A stretch of 64,000 nucleotides of DNA from Aquanectria penicillioides (Eukaryota; Ascomycota; Sordariomycetes; Hypocreales; Nectriaceae): assembly GCA_003415625.1 (NCBI GenBank), contig PYIU01000009.1, forward strand, positions 2,046,001 to 2,110,000, read 5' to 3'. Of the stretch, positions 31,962 to 44,523 are shown piece after piece. The stretch's first letter is position 1. Each line of letters opens with the position of its first letter. The position numbers were made by a program, and so were the translations under genes. Under the pieces are notes generated by a model, which saw only the letters and a list, made by a program, of their open reading frames with translations, made no database searches and was not told where the DNA came from.

Positions 31962-33174
31962 GACCGAGAAGAAGCAGTTGTTAAGTGATCCAGTCTCCGA
32001 GTGACCTTACTAACATCGAAAACGAAGTCTAATCTTTTTATTCCTACGAGTGTGATAGCGATGGCCGGGCGGGATAAGGCTGGGAAATGATCAATGTATA
32101 TCAGTTTCTGAGATAATGGACATGCGCGTGCCGAAAACGGTGGGTTTTTCGGACAATACTGCCAGAGTACAGGTGCCAGGGATTGGGTCTTATTTCCTTT
32201 TTCTTATATTCCTATTTCCTTCTTTCTTATTCTCTTGTGTATCAATCCTTCTCCTTCGGTTCTATTCACCTCCCCGCTGCCCATTTATATGGTTTCGGAC
32301 GAGATATAAGAAGCAGGTGTTTGTTGATGGAGGGCAATCATGGATCGTGTTGTTGGGGGGTTGGCGGGAGTTGTCACTACGTTTCATGCATGTATGAGCG
32401 AGCGCCTCTTCATTCTCCGGTCACCGAAAGTAGGAAATACTGCTATCTGCCATGTCTTGTTCCTTTTTTTTTTTTCTTACAAGAGCAAATATCGTGCTTG
32501 TTGTGTCTGCTGACCTTGGGTCTTTTGTTCTTGCATCTCGTCCGTCGTTGCCTTTTTTGTGCACATGTCCAACTTGGTCATGGCTATTCGATCAGACGAA
32601 CAATGGGGTAGTGGAAAGAAATAGTAACATGCATATATCAAAGTAAATTGAACCCACAACTTCACCAGACTGGTCACAAGGCCAAGGGTACGCACGTTTT
32701 CAACTAGGGTGATCCAACAATGTCCATCTTTCGCGCGTCAAGGAATGCATGTCTTCTGCCGCTGTCAATCTAGACTACCTAGCAAGTGTGACACCCGCAG
32801 AATCAAATGGGGGGCATCATCCAACATCAGAAGCCAATGCTTGAAACAATGTCGTGTAAGATAAACGAAAAGAGACTAAGAGGAAAAAAAAGAGACTAAG
32901 AGGAAAAAAAAGAGAACTCCTTCAAACGCCGTTGTTTTGGTTCATGCCGCTACCTCTCACAACACAAATGAAGCCTTGGGTTTTGTTTCTGCTCAACGGC
33001 TGCGGAAGGGTATGCCGGACTGCCCAAAGCGAATATTCTACACTGCCGCGAAGATGTCAATGAAAGACGGCAAGGTGAAGTAGCGGGCAATTAGGGTGGG
33101 GGGCAAAAAAAGGTGGTCAGTGATAAAATACAGACGCTCCTCCCATCCTTATCAGGGGCACATGCTGGCTAAAT
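31962..33174. other. Convergent intergenic region, GLG1 and HRD1
   Basis: 1.2 kb between converging stops, with AT-rich and T-rich sequence typical of 3' ends (for example 32180-32240 and 32461-32480). It contains a 20-base tandem repeat at 32871-32915. There is no supported gene. Confidence 0.5.
32871..32915. repeat. 20-base tandem repeat, 2.25 copies
   Basis: The unit agagactaagaggaaaaaaa occurs twice without mismatch (32871-32890 and 32891-32910) and then begins a third time. It is A-rich and non-coding. Confidence 0.9.
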
Positions 33175-36002
33175 TCACTCCTTTTCGCTCTCATCTTCAT
33201 CATCCTCGTCATCGGCATCCTCGACGGTTACCGCTCTGGCCTTCCCCTTGGCTTGTGTCTCCTCAGATGAGTCCTCCGAACTACTCGACCCACTTGATTC
33301 ACCCTGTTGCTCAATTGTTGACCTGACTTCCATCTCCGAACCCGATTGAGACGTCGGGTCAGCAGTGATAGAGCGGTCTGCGGGTGCCGCGGATGCGTCG
33401 GCCTGGACAATGGGATCTCCCTGATCAAGTCGAGAGGTTGAGCTAAATAGTTGAGCAGATCCTCCCCAATTGGGCATCCTAGGGCTCGGCGCGACAACAG
33501 GAGGCGGCTCCACGGCTGAGGTAAATTGGGCAACTGGGGTCGGGCGAGTTGTCAATTGCTCTTCAGCAGAAATTGCTTGTGGAAGAGCCTCGACGAGCTG
33601 GGTTTCGTTGCTAGGAGTCTCGGCCGTAAAAGATTGCTGGGTTGAGGTGGGCGTCGGCTGGACAACGCTGACACCCTCGCCATTCGCAGTGGAGGGGCCT
33701 CCCTGGGGAGATGGCTGCGTCGAGTTTGGGGAGCCATCCAGCCTCTGAAGCGGTAACAACGTCCACCCGGGTGGGATAACAACACCATCGGGCAGCTCAG
33801 CGCTTCCAGCGGGGATAGGGGTAGAGTTACCAGCAGCGATGTGACGGGCCATCAGGGGACTCTGGTTTCGCGGAGGAACTGATACTGTTGGGAATGTAGG
33901 GAAGCCAGGTGGTTGCGTCATAGCAACCTGCGGCGGAATTTGTGCGTGTTGAGGTTGGGCTATGGTAGGGATTTGGGGCAACTGAAGGCCTGGAGATGGA
34001 GCGGGCTGGTTCTGGCCAGCGTGCATTTGGTCTTGTTGCTGCTGGCGCTGGCGGAGGCGATGGAGTTCCGCCGTGAGTAGGTGGACAGTCTGAAGCTCTA
34101 GTTGAGCATTCTGAAGCGTCTGCAGTTCCCGCTGGATCATCTGATCGACTTGTTGCAATAGTGTCCCAATGTTCTGGAGATTATCCCCAGTCAACACTTG
34201 AGCAGGAAGCTGAGTGCCTGTCTGAGTGGCAACAGTAGGAGTAGCAACAGGTTGCGCAGGTGGAGCCAGCCCCTGGTTAAGAGCGCCCTGTGGTAGACCA
34301 AACTGTTGCGCCAGTTCTCGGACCTGGTGATTGTTGGCACCGAAACCGAAGCGAATGGGGCCAAGATTGAAGATCCTCGGGCCGTTGGCTCTGGGCTGGG
34401 GATTTGCGCCAACGCCATTCTGTTGTCCGACAGCCGGAGCATCTCCCCCGTTGGCGGGAGCTTGTGGCTGCACCGCAGGTCGTGGTCCGCCTCCAATTTC
34501 TATTCGAAGACCAGCAGCGCCTTGTTGTTGCGCAGGACGTGGCGCATCGGCACCTGCAACGGGGCTGCGGCAGGTTGGGCAGACTTGCTGCCGCTCAAGC
34601 CAGCTCTTGAGGCAGCCAAGGTGCAAGATATGCCCACACGGTAGCTTCTTGGGTCGCACTCGGTCAATTGCTCCTGGATTGTTCTCTGGGTTCCAAGGCC
34701 GCATCTCTTCACGGCAGATAATACAAGTATCTTCTCTGGAGAGCTCCTCCTGAGTGGCGTCTGGATATTTGTTCATCTCCTGAATGGCCTTTCGGTATCG
34801 GAGCAGGGCACCTAATCGCTTCACAAAGTCACGAGACGTCATGAAGAGGTCCCTCATAATGTGAATGGGTAATCCATAAAACGTCAAGAGCATAAAGAAG
34901 AAGGCGATATAGATGCCGAGCTTAATCATATCTGGGGCTGTTAGTTGCAAAATCACGTTGGGGGTCGCGTACTAAGCTTACCAGTCAAGAGGTCGAGCCA
35001 CAGAACCCATTCACCCTTGGCCGACCACCCTGGAACCTCAATGTCCATCTCGTCGATGTCGTCCTCGCTCGGAAGCGGCTCTTGCGTATCGACCTCCTCG
35101 CCGGCCAACTCGGCTGCTTGTCGTTGTCTCAAGATGGCCTCTCGCTCCTCTCGTACCTCCTTTCTCCGCTCAGCCAGCCGTTTGCGTTTCTGGGCCTCTT
35201 GAATATTCTGCTCCGTTAGCGACAGAGCGTATCGTGCCCCGGTGCGCCATGAGCATGTGGCCAAGACAGCGAACTCGAAGAGGAACATGACCATCATGTT
35301 AGGTCGCGCCTGCTGGATTACCGTGTTGATCGTGTAGCGAAGGATATAGATGTCGTAGATAAAGCTGAGGGAGAGAGACAGGGTGAGGCGAAGGTGGAAG
35401 AGCCGAGGATTCGCGGGAGGCTGTTGTTCAAGAATTTCGACTCGCCCATCGCCAATCCATCCCCAAACTTTGCCCGTAACCAGTGCCGCGAACATGACGA
35501 GGAACCAAGCGCCGATCTCCTCTCTAAATATGGTCATAGCCAGACATGTTTCCGTGATCGCAAACCACGCCCGTTCGGTAAGTTGCTCGACTTCCACGGC
35601 GCGGAGAGGTCCGTAGAACAGTCGCGTGAGGCCATAAATAACACTGCTATAAACTAATAATGAAAAGTTGACCAAGACCTACAGGTCGTGGTTGGTGAGC
35701 ATGTGACGGTGATGGAGGGGAGGGAGCTCGGGATCCCAGGATACAAATGCGAGACACTTACCAACAAACAAAAGTTGCTCTGGGCCAGATAAACCATGGC
35801 CGAATAAAAGTTGGCTCGCTGGTAGAAGGCAGAGAGCACGACAGTGCCCGCGAGGGCCGTGGAGGCCTGTGTTGTAACAAGTCAGCATCGAGAGTTCGTG
35901 ACGCCAATAGCTCCCTCGGGACGTGATGGAGCTCCCAACTCGCAAGCTTGTGGCGGAGGAATAACTTACCCCGGCGTACCAGCCCAGCCGCATCTTGGGC
36001 AT
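33175..36002 (-). CDS. HRD1: HRD1/synoviolin-type ERAD ubiquitin ligase
   Basis: 863 residues from exons 36002-35970, 35866-35762, 35678-34982 and 34931-33175 (2592 bases, exact). It retrotranslocates and ubiquitinates misfolded ER proteins. The N-terminus ([19 protein letters not shown]) is the usual Hrd1 start. Multiple membrane spans run to about residue 300, with [20 protein letters not shown] highly typical. A RING-H2 finger starts at Cys348 ([11 protein letters not shown]) and continues as [19 protein letters not shown] then CPTCR. The long C-terminal tail is rich in Gln, Pro and Ser, with an acidic end ([14 protein letters not shown]). An inner ATG three codons on is an alternative start. 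It is divergent from the AhpD-like gene across 512 bases, with a CACGTG palindrome at 36199-36204. Confidence 0.95.
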
Positions 36003-36514
36003 GGGGAATCTAACAAGGCTGAGAGATTCCGAGGTGAAGGTTTGGTTGATAAGATCACTCCAGTATCCCCATTGTTGAATTCCGCAGCTTCCCGTAAGAA
36101 AGCGGATAATTTAGTATGGTCGTCAACTATCGCTTGATGCCACGTTATGGAGTGGCCACACAAGGACGATGACGCAGCGCAGGGGTCTTGAATTGAGGCA
36201 CGTGACAGCTCATCGACGGGACCTTTATGTCGCCGCAAGTAGACACCTGTTTCAGGTCGCCGGTGTTTAACCGTGGCTGTGTAATCTGAATATCCAGCCT
36301 ACCCTAAAGCCGAGGATGAACGCCTGCAGAACCTCGGAGCTGTCAGATTGTCAGATAGTGTGGTGAATTGGTCTGGTTGAGTGCCTGTCTTTCCTATTCC
36401 GATATTTTTCTCATATTCTACCACTTAATGTCTTCCACTATCCCTTACCTAACTTCCCAAGCACTTCTCTTGCAGCTTCCCCTGACATTGTAAGTTGCGG
36501 AAGCATCGCTACCC
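36003..36514. promoter_or_regulatory. Divergent promoter, HRD1 and AhpD-like gene
   Basis: 512 bases. It contains gcacgtgacag at about 36198-36208, a CACGTG palindrome extended by AC, the type of site bound by bHLH or bZIP factors, including those of the unfolded protein response. Regulation by ER stress is a guess. No coding sequence is supported. Confidence 0.45.
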
Positions 36515-37398
36515 ATGACCATCATGACGTCCACCGCGCCGATTCTCACGCCTACACTACTCGCATCCATCCGCAGACATCCCAATCTTCCCCGGAACTC
36601 TTGGTACTTCATCACTGCCACAACATTGTCCATTCTGAACAGGCCGGATGAGCTTCCCAAAGTGTACAAACACGCCATCGAGGAAGATCCGGCAGCTGCC
36701 GAGATGAATGGGATGGAGTCACAACTGAGTATCTCGAGAAAAATGAGAGAGGCACTTATTAAAGCATCTGCTGTTGGTGGGATGCCGAAGGTTCAAAATT
36801 GAGTCTTGTGCATGATCATGGACAAGATGTGCTGACATGGCCGGCAGACCATCAACTCCCTCTTGGCACTAAAAACTGCAACACCAGAAGAACTCCTGGA
36901 TGGCGCCGGTATAGAATCCGCGTCTTCAAGATCTAAAGACCTCTACGATACATCCACATCACAAGTCTTACACCGAGGACAGGCATTTTTTGATAAACTC
37001 TATGGAAAGATTTCTAGAAGAGTGATGGGTCAGATGGACCGATCTGGCTCAGAAGACCTTGGATTGATGGCAAGGCTGGTTTACGGGTACATTCTCAGCA
37101 ACACAGATATTCTAACCCCAACTGAGACGTCATTTGTCCTTATTGCAAGCCTTATTCCCCAGGATGTGCGTAGTCCACGCCAGAACGGTCCATGTATTAT
37201 GAGAGCGACTAACGTGTGCAGGTCAACCCTCAACTCAAAGGACACCTGCGAGGGGCATTAAACGGAGGGGCAAGCGTAGATGAAGTGAGGGCTGTCAGGG
37301 ACGTCGTTTTAAAGATATGCGAGGCGTCTGGCATGCAGAGACTTAGTCAAGACTCTGTTGGTGGATGGGGATGGAGAAGTGAGGTTGCCAACGTATAG
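36515..37398 (+). CDS. AhpD-like / carboxymuconolactone decarboxylase-family protein
   Basis: 256 residues from exons 36515-36790, 36848-37165 and 37222-37398, all phase 0. The fold is helical with the fungal CMD-like pattern: LPRNSWYFITATTLSILNR, ISRKMREALIKASAVGGMPK and INSLLALKTATPEELL, and near the C-terminus VNPQLKGHLRGALNGGASVDEVRAV, the last family helix pair. The peroxidase CxxC of bacterial AhpD is not seen, so an antioxidant activity should not be assumed. No signal peptide or membrane span, and no obvious peroxisomal tripeptide (ends ANV). The first intron has a GTTCAA donor, weaker than usual. A second ATG three codons downstream is possible. Function is unknown. Confidence 0.82.
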
Positions 37399-40300
37399 AG
37401 TGAAGCATGCATGATATAGAACAAGTTATGCTAATGTGAAAGGCCCGTGGGGTGCGGGGTTCCATGGGGCATTGAAGTCGTATAATAGTTGAATCTAGAG
37501 CTCGGTCTGGCGAGACTTGATATTTGTCAAGAGGCGAAGCAAGGATAAGTGTCAAGTTTTGTCGTCCGTTTCTTTGGTGTGACGTGTTTGACATGGTGAA
37601 CGAATCAACAAAATATTTCCTGAACAAAAGATCAGGCCGAACTCAAACCAAGCCACACAATACAGGTATTCATTTTTTCCCCTCTCTTTCGTTTTCTGAT
37701 CATTGTTATCAGATAATCGATCATGCGCCATGCAGCTGTTCCGAGGTTGAATTGTCCTCATCTCAAACTTACCCTAGACCAAGCAATGCGCCGAAAACAC
37801 AAAGGAATAACGGAACACTACGATACCAAAGCAGGCACGAACTTTCACATTTGGAATACAAGTCATCCTACCATATCCCATTGCGACAGGCGCATCATGC
37901 ATGTGTGCAGCTGCAACACAGACGTTGCCCAACTGACTGGGAACATTCACGAATTCCCCTTCAGGGAAAGAATGCCATGCCTGAAGAGAAATGGAGATCT
38001 TCACTTGGGATTCCGTGATAGCCGTCCTGGCCAGGTACTGGTGCTGCTCATCTACGTGACCAGGAGCGGGGCGTGGACGCAGTGTAGAATGGAGAATTGG
38101 AAAGTGGCCCACTAAGCCGAATGAACAGTGTTCCGACCGTTTCCTGTCCATCTGGTGTGGTCTGGGTTGGTTTGCCTTTTTTCTCCGCGCTCCGTGGTTG
38201 AAGTCTGACACTGGCGCTGGCACTGATACTTTGGATACAGATAGGGCTCCGTATCCGTAGAATGGATCTGATTCCGGGGCGGCGAGGGAGCCGCGCTGTA
38301 AGCGGGTGGTGGATATGCTTGGCGGAAAACGTTCCGCAGTTAGGCGAGCGCGCAGATCGTGAAAAAGTGTCGTCTCCATTATTGTTCTAGGGTCACGCGC
38401 CAAGACCGGGGCCAGGGAATGAGGAAGACGGGCTAAGTTGTGACTTGAAAGACAAGGTGTCGCCCAGAAGGGGTGGCTTGGGAGCTAAGGGGACCGGGGG
38501 CCGGGGCCGGGGGCCGATGCGACGGGGTGTGCAAAACCAGTGTCCAATGCCGCGCTCTACCGTCCGTTCGAGGCCAGCCATGGAGTCCTATTTGGGATGA
38601 GTAGCGATGCAGGATAGGGGAGGAACGACGTCCTCGACCCAAAACGCCCCCAAAGACTATCTCGTTCGAGCTGTCGACGGATGCTTGAGTGCCCCGTGTG
38701 CCTTTCCCGCGGCCCCAAAGGCAAACTGGGAGCCAAAGGCCGATAACTCTCAACCGTCGACAGCCAAGACACCTTCTGCTTCAACCGTCCCCAGAGTCTC
38801 GCGAGCCTCGCAGGTCTCGACCACGAAAGGCATCGGGGCGCGGCTGGGGCATTTGCCGTGGGCGCCACGTCAGACATGGCCCCCTCCTAACGAATAAAGA
38901 CAATACCGGTAGAGAGACAAAACTCCATCCAACCCAACCCAATCCATCCATCATGACACGGCAACAACCCCGCAAGACAATCACAAGGCAAGGTTTCGTA
39001 GCCTTCTCTTTGGCCTGCCCCCCCCGTCCATGCCTCACTCAACCCAATCCTGATGCTAACCCCACGGGTGGTTGGCAATGCCAATCAAGCAGTCAGCTAG
39101 TCAAGCCAAACCCGTCACTCAATTCATTCACCCAGTTAGCTGGGCAATGTACCATCCCATATGGAGTACATGGCACACATGGCGCAGCCTACTGTAGTAG
39201 GAGCGAGTTCTAATTCAATTCATCCATGTCCCGTCTCGGTCTGGGACGAAAAGGTAACATCGCCGCTCCTGTAGGTTCAGTTTATTGAAACCCGACTCCC
39301 CGGAAAGAAACCCTTCCTCCTTGCCGATCACGCCGGGCGAAAACCATTCTCCTCCCCGCCTCGCAGAGTGCAGAAAAGGAATTTGACTACTATGTAGGAG
39401 TACAGTAGTCTGTGTTGTAGTCCGCTCTCCGGGCGTTTCCTCATAGGTAGATAATAATACAGTCTGTGGGCTGCGGAAACAGGCCGATCGGCCGCCCCCA
39501 GTCCATCCTGTCCAGGGATCAGCGATACCTCGACAGAGAAAAAGGTAACTCATGCTGTGCCCCCCCCCCCGTTTGGGCTTGCCCGGGTTCCCCTTGCGTC
39601 ATTCTGTCGCAGAGGAGCCTGGGCGGGCAGACTTGAAAGAGCAAGAAAGCCTAGCTGTGGGGAAAGCCTTTGGGGACGGGGCAGCTCAAGCACCACACCA
39701 CCACCCTCGTTGCGCATGGCCCCTCTGTACTTACATACACGGAAAGACTGATACACAGACGGACGGACAGACACGGACACGGACAAAGACGGACATGGAC
39801 TTGTAGATAGAGACAAGATGGAGATAGCAAGGCCTCCGTAGCAAAGTTTGCGAGCTCATCATGCAGGGATCGCTCTAGACCCATGGCGCGCTGACGAGCA
39901 ACCACCCTCTTTTGAGATGTCGGCGACTGTGAGCGACAGCGACCGACAGCGTCATCGCTGATGAATCTGGTAATGGACGAGCCGGCAGATGCCCAGAGAG
40001 GCAACGATGGCGGCGGGAAGAGTGCTGAAATGGCCGGGGAGGGCAGCTTTCTTGGGCTCCCCAAAGGCTGATCTGGGACGCCGAGAGCACGGGGTTGGAG
40101 GGTTGGTAGACCACCAAGCCCAAGCAAACGTCGACTTGCAGCAATAATCTCGGATGCATGGCCGCCCGAGGTTGTCACACCTGTACGCTCCTGTCCAACT
40201 GGGTGGAAGCATGACAGTGACATGCCTAACTGGGGAATGGGAACGCGCTATTGATCCCACGCAAGGGTTCTGAGGGTGGCCCAGAGGTCGCCACCACAAC

Positions 40301-40460
40301 TGGACAAAGAAACGCCTTTTCCCGTCCGTTTCTTTGCTTCTCCTGTTCCGATCCTGGGGCTCCTTCCAACAGCCAGGGTTCTCTGTCTGTATCCTGCTGT
40401 GCCGTTTGGCACTGCTTGCATGCTTCCGTCTTTTGTCTCATTCCTTTACCACTTGCAAGG

Positions 40461-40479
40461 CCCCCCCCCCCCCCCCCCC
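40461..40479. repeat. Run of 19 C
   Basis: An uninterrupted C19 run, followed by ctctcc. The length is probably unreliable given the C-run errors seen in genes of this window. A C11 run lies at 39560-39570. Confidence 0.9.
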
Positions 40480-43415
40480 TCTCCAAAGCCCCATCGATCC
40501 GCGATTGCCACCTACACGTGGCCAAGCCCCAAGGGCCAACACACGGCTGGGCACATCGTCAATCCTCGCCCATCGTGCGCTGCAGTCTACAGGGGCCCCC
40601 GAAGCGGCATGGCGCGCATCACCCATTGTGTCGGGTCACCGGCGACAAGAACAAGATAGAGGTGAAACGCTGCCTCCGGTCTTGGTTCGCTGGACGCCTA
40701 CACGTCTGCTTCGCGGAACTAGGATGCCCCCAGTTCGCGCCCGGCTAGAACAGGTCCTTCAATGGGGTCCTTAGGGCACACAGGGAAGCTCCTTGGACAG
40801 CCAGCAAGCATCCTCTGCTCTGGTGCTTTGGGTACCCTCGTTGGTGTCGGGGAGGTGATGGGACTCCCAACCACAGGCCCTGTCGTTTCCCAACCTGCTC
40901 TCCCACAAGGCCCACTAAGTGAGATACGGCCCGTCCAAAGGGCATCTTGTAGGATCCGGTTCCTATAACCCGTCGGCGTATTGATTGGCCCTCTAGCCCG
41001 CGAGCCGCCGATCGTAGATCTTAAGCTTGGAGGATTGTTGGGACCACCTGAGTGGTGCATCCAGAAAACAGTAATATCGCTCTTTAGGTCGCTCCGTGTC
41101 GCGACGCCATATACTCTCCACAGAGGATAGCCTGGCCTTGTCGCACATTCATCCTGCCAGCCGTGTCTGCCGCGCCGCGGCGGCCGTGATAACAGCCCGA
41201 CCCGGTGCTGACGGAATTGCCACGATGCGAAGGTGCTGCTGGTCAATGACCCCATTGTCGAGGATGGACTGTGTTGGCATTGCTTCTCATCCCATCCTGG
41301 TAAACGATGGGAGAGTTTCGCGCCCCAAAAGTGAGACATGCAGAAGACATACAGGATGCAAAGACACACTATGAAGCTTTCATCACCCCATTGTAACAGT
41401 GCTTAGACCACCCCGAACGATCAAAGAGACGAGGCACAAAACGCCCTCATCCTCAATGGAGGGGAATGGGACCCATCCCACCCAGTCCCTGAAAATAGCT
41501 TGCCTCAATCATCCGACATGGTGGTTGTGGCGGTCGATGGCACGGAACTGCTCCATGATGCGCATAGATACTAGTACAGACTCTCAGATCTCATAATTCC
41601 TTCTTCACGAGGGCAAGAATGCAACGCTGTCATGGGGAGAGTTGACACGAAGTGCCGCCCGCGGGCCGGACCAAAGCGTTGGGACGCACACCGAGACTCG
41701 GACTTTGCAGTATCCGCGATGCTAAACATCAACCCGGTGACAAGGCTCGGCAAGCAGCGACTGTGATACGCCAATTCCAAGTTCTAGACTTTGAGCGAGT
41801 TTCTGGGCAATATCGACCCGGTCGACAGTGGGAATACATCACTTTACACGCCTGTCATTACAAGGCTGTCCCTGGTGATCAATGCTTGGGCCAACCGCTA
41901 AGATGGGCAAACGAGAACCCTGGGGCCAAGGCCATGGCTCGAAACAAGCCCAGAGTGCCTTCAACAGGCCACACGGGCCAAGTCCTGTAGAGTCCAGGGG
42001 CGGATTTGGCCTTTGGTGATGACGGATGGGGTCGACGCCTTTCTGCGCCGTGGAGGGAGGGTTCTGGCTTGTGTCCAGCCAATCGCAACGCCGAAGCCGC
42101 CTCCACAACCCCATTTCTCGAACAGGTAACGGCGAGCCACGGCAAGTAATGAATGGGCACTGAGCCAGTGTCAATGAACCCCTGAGGACGTTGGGCGTGT
42201 CGCCGTGGCGCTCTCGTCCTTGTCGTCCGCGCAATGCAGGTGCAGGTTGGAGCGCGCACGAGCAATTACATGTAGATCTGTGGCCTGACATCCCACTTAT
42301 TCCATAATCCGCCAGAGGCTGTTGCGACGTCCTGTTGGAGTTTGCTGGAAACATGAAACGTAAGACTGGCAAATGGACGGAGAGACCAATGCCTATGTGC
42401 CGTGTAAGATCTGAGATTACAGCTTACGGAAACCCGTATTTCCGGCTGCATTCCCCCTTTGATCTCCCGCGCTGCCGACCTAACTTATTGCTTGCGACGA
42501 AGGGGGTAGTCATATCACATGCAATTAAGGCTCCACATCCCCGTTCGGCTTGCTAGAGGCACACATCGTCGCATGCAATATGGATGATCGACGTGGGACA
42601 TGGGACCCGCCCATCCATTATTTCCCTTTGCCTGCCACAGTATGCTCCGTGGGTAAGATTTGGTCTGACCATCCAGCCGAGGAGCTCCTGAACTCTGTCA
42701 AGGCTCAAACTCGAAAGCCAAAAACTCGGGGTCAATTTGGCTCAATGTGATCTCAGCGGGGCGGAACATTTCCCAATGGCCCCACTATGACTGGGTGGAA
42801 ATGGAGGTGTTGACGGCTGCACGTGCGCCGCCACAGGTCATCTCGGCGCTGCTTCTAACATGCGATGCTGGTGTGGCCTGCCGGCAGCAGATGCTGCTCC
42901 TGTGCAATGTCTGTCATTTTAGGGGATGTCGTGAGAAACGAACCGGCGTCGACATGAACCCGTGACTGGCCCGTGCCGAAGGTTAGGTGTTTGTTTGACC
43001 AAAGTTGGACATCGGAAACCTGTTTACTCTAGGGATGAGGCCAAGATGGGGTGATGCAAAAACCAACTACACCAATCTCCCCCTCCCCGTGGTCCCAGTG
43101 GGGTCCCGATCGAACCTGGCTGGCATGATGTAGCATTGCATTTCTCAATAAAATGTAGGATCTGGCAACAGGATGTCATGTTATGCGAGCTGTCTTCTGA
43201 CCCTGTGATCTTAAGTTAACTTTGGGAATGGAGGATTAGCCAAGTCAATAAAAAGGAAGTACTGCGTCCTGCGGCATCGAATCCCCAGGTTTGTTACCTC
43301 GGGACGGGGCGCCTCAGTGGTTGGAGGTGACATTGTGATACGGCCGGGACGGCCGGCTTACACCCGACCAACCACAGACCGGCGCCAAGCCGTCCATCAC
43401 TGACTTCTGTCCTGT

Positions 43416-43435
43416 GATGCAACACGAGGAATACG
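43416..43435. repeat. 20-base exact repeat, copy 1 (copy 2 at 48710-48729)
   Basis: gatgcaacacgaggaatacg occurs twice in the gene desert, 5.3 kb apart, in the same orientation. Flanks differ apart from a shared ggcgt a few bases downstream. Confidence 0.85.
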
Positions 43436-44460
43436 GCGTTGGGGCGAAGTGCGTGATTTGCACTTGTGCGCAGGGGTATCCGGAGATCGCGTTCTAGGAC
43501 TGGATATGGTGGACTCAAACATTACTCAATATTGATTAGACGGACCCGATTTGGTCGGTCTCTCTTTTATCAAATTCCCTTTTCTGATCTTAACCGGATC
43601 TATGTTGATTGTCTTCTTTAGATGAAAATCCCACCATCAATGAATCCGCGAGGAGAATGGGGAGAGCATGGCAGTATTTTTTTTGGTAGTAATGATAAAA
43701 TCTGGGACCGCTTGGTATGTCTGAGAGGCGGGACAGACGTGGTCTGATTTCCCGTGGGCTAACAAAGACGGCGCAAGGTCTCAATGTTAGCATGTTTACA
43801 GAAAAAAAAAACCCGACTGTTTTGTTCCTCTGGAGTCCGGAAGGACCATTTCGTGGTGTCTCGGCTACTGAGTGGGGAGAAAGAGGGGCATCTTCGATAC
43901 CAATTCTAGCTCATAACTAAAGGAAGAGAGGAGGAATAGCAGGTGATACAACTCTCATTGCTCTGTCGCTTGTTGCCTTGACGTTTATTGATAATTGAAT
44001 TTCCTATTTGGGCACGGGTTCTGGTGGACCGGACCGGCCTTTATTTCACCATTATGATGTCGTGATGATGTATGACTACTGTTTAGGATGGACCAGCGAC
44101 AGCGCGCTGGTTGGTGAAGTCTGGTTCTCGAAGAAGACCAGGCAGGAGCTCAGGCCAGGAAATCAATACCGGCGGAGTAGACGGTCAGATTTGATGGCTG
44201 GTTTTGGTTACGTCTATCGGCGAGGCCGAGCGAGCTTGGCAACCTTATTGACAGTCCGGGACGACCACAACCAATCATGTGCCATGAGCGGGATGGGTTG
44301 ACTGTTGCCGAGGGTAGCTTTGGTTGAGCTCGACGCTGGAATGCGCTGCCAATGAGCTTTTGTGGGCAGAGGCGCGCGGGACCGAGGTTTCCCGGGGGAG
44401 ATATCGGAATATTGGCGAACCATTGGCGGAGCGATATCATCTGGTGGAGACGGCGTTTAC

Positions 44461-44523
44461 CTTGTCTCGCCTTGCGCGTTGCCTTGTCTCGCCTTGCCTT
44501 GCCTTTGCCATGCCTTGTCTTGC
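44461..44523. repeat. ccttg / tctcg low-complexity tract
   Basis: Repeated cttgtctcgc and ccttg units over about 60 bases, strongly pyrimidine-biased with G at regular five-base spacing. A related tgtcttgtcttgtctcg tract lies at 51635-51660. Confidence 0.8.

Noticed and set aside
40719..41369. 216-codon minus-strand frame in the gene desert
   Set aside because: Composition is Arg/Pro/Ser/Gly-rich in the manner of a random GC-rich frame, with no domain and competing frames of similar length on the other strand.
43095..43125. gatcgaacctgg as a possible tRNA T-arm on the minus strand
   Set aside because: The flanking bases do not pair into a T-stem, and no acceptor or anticodon arm is found.
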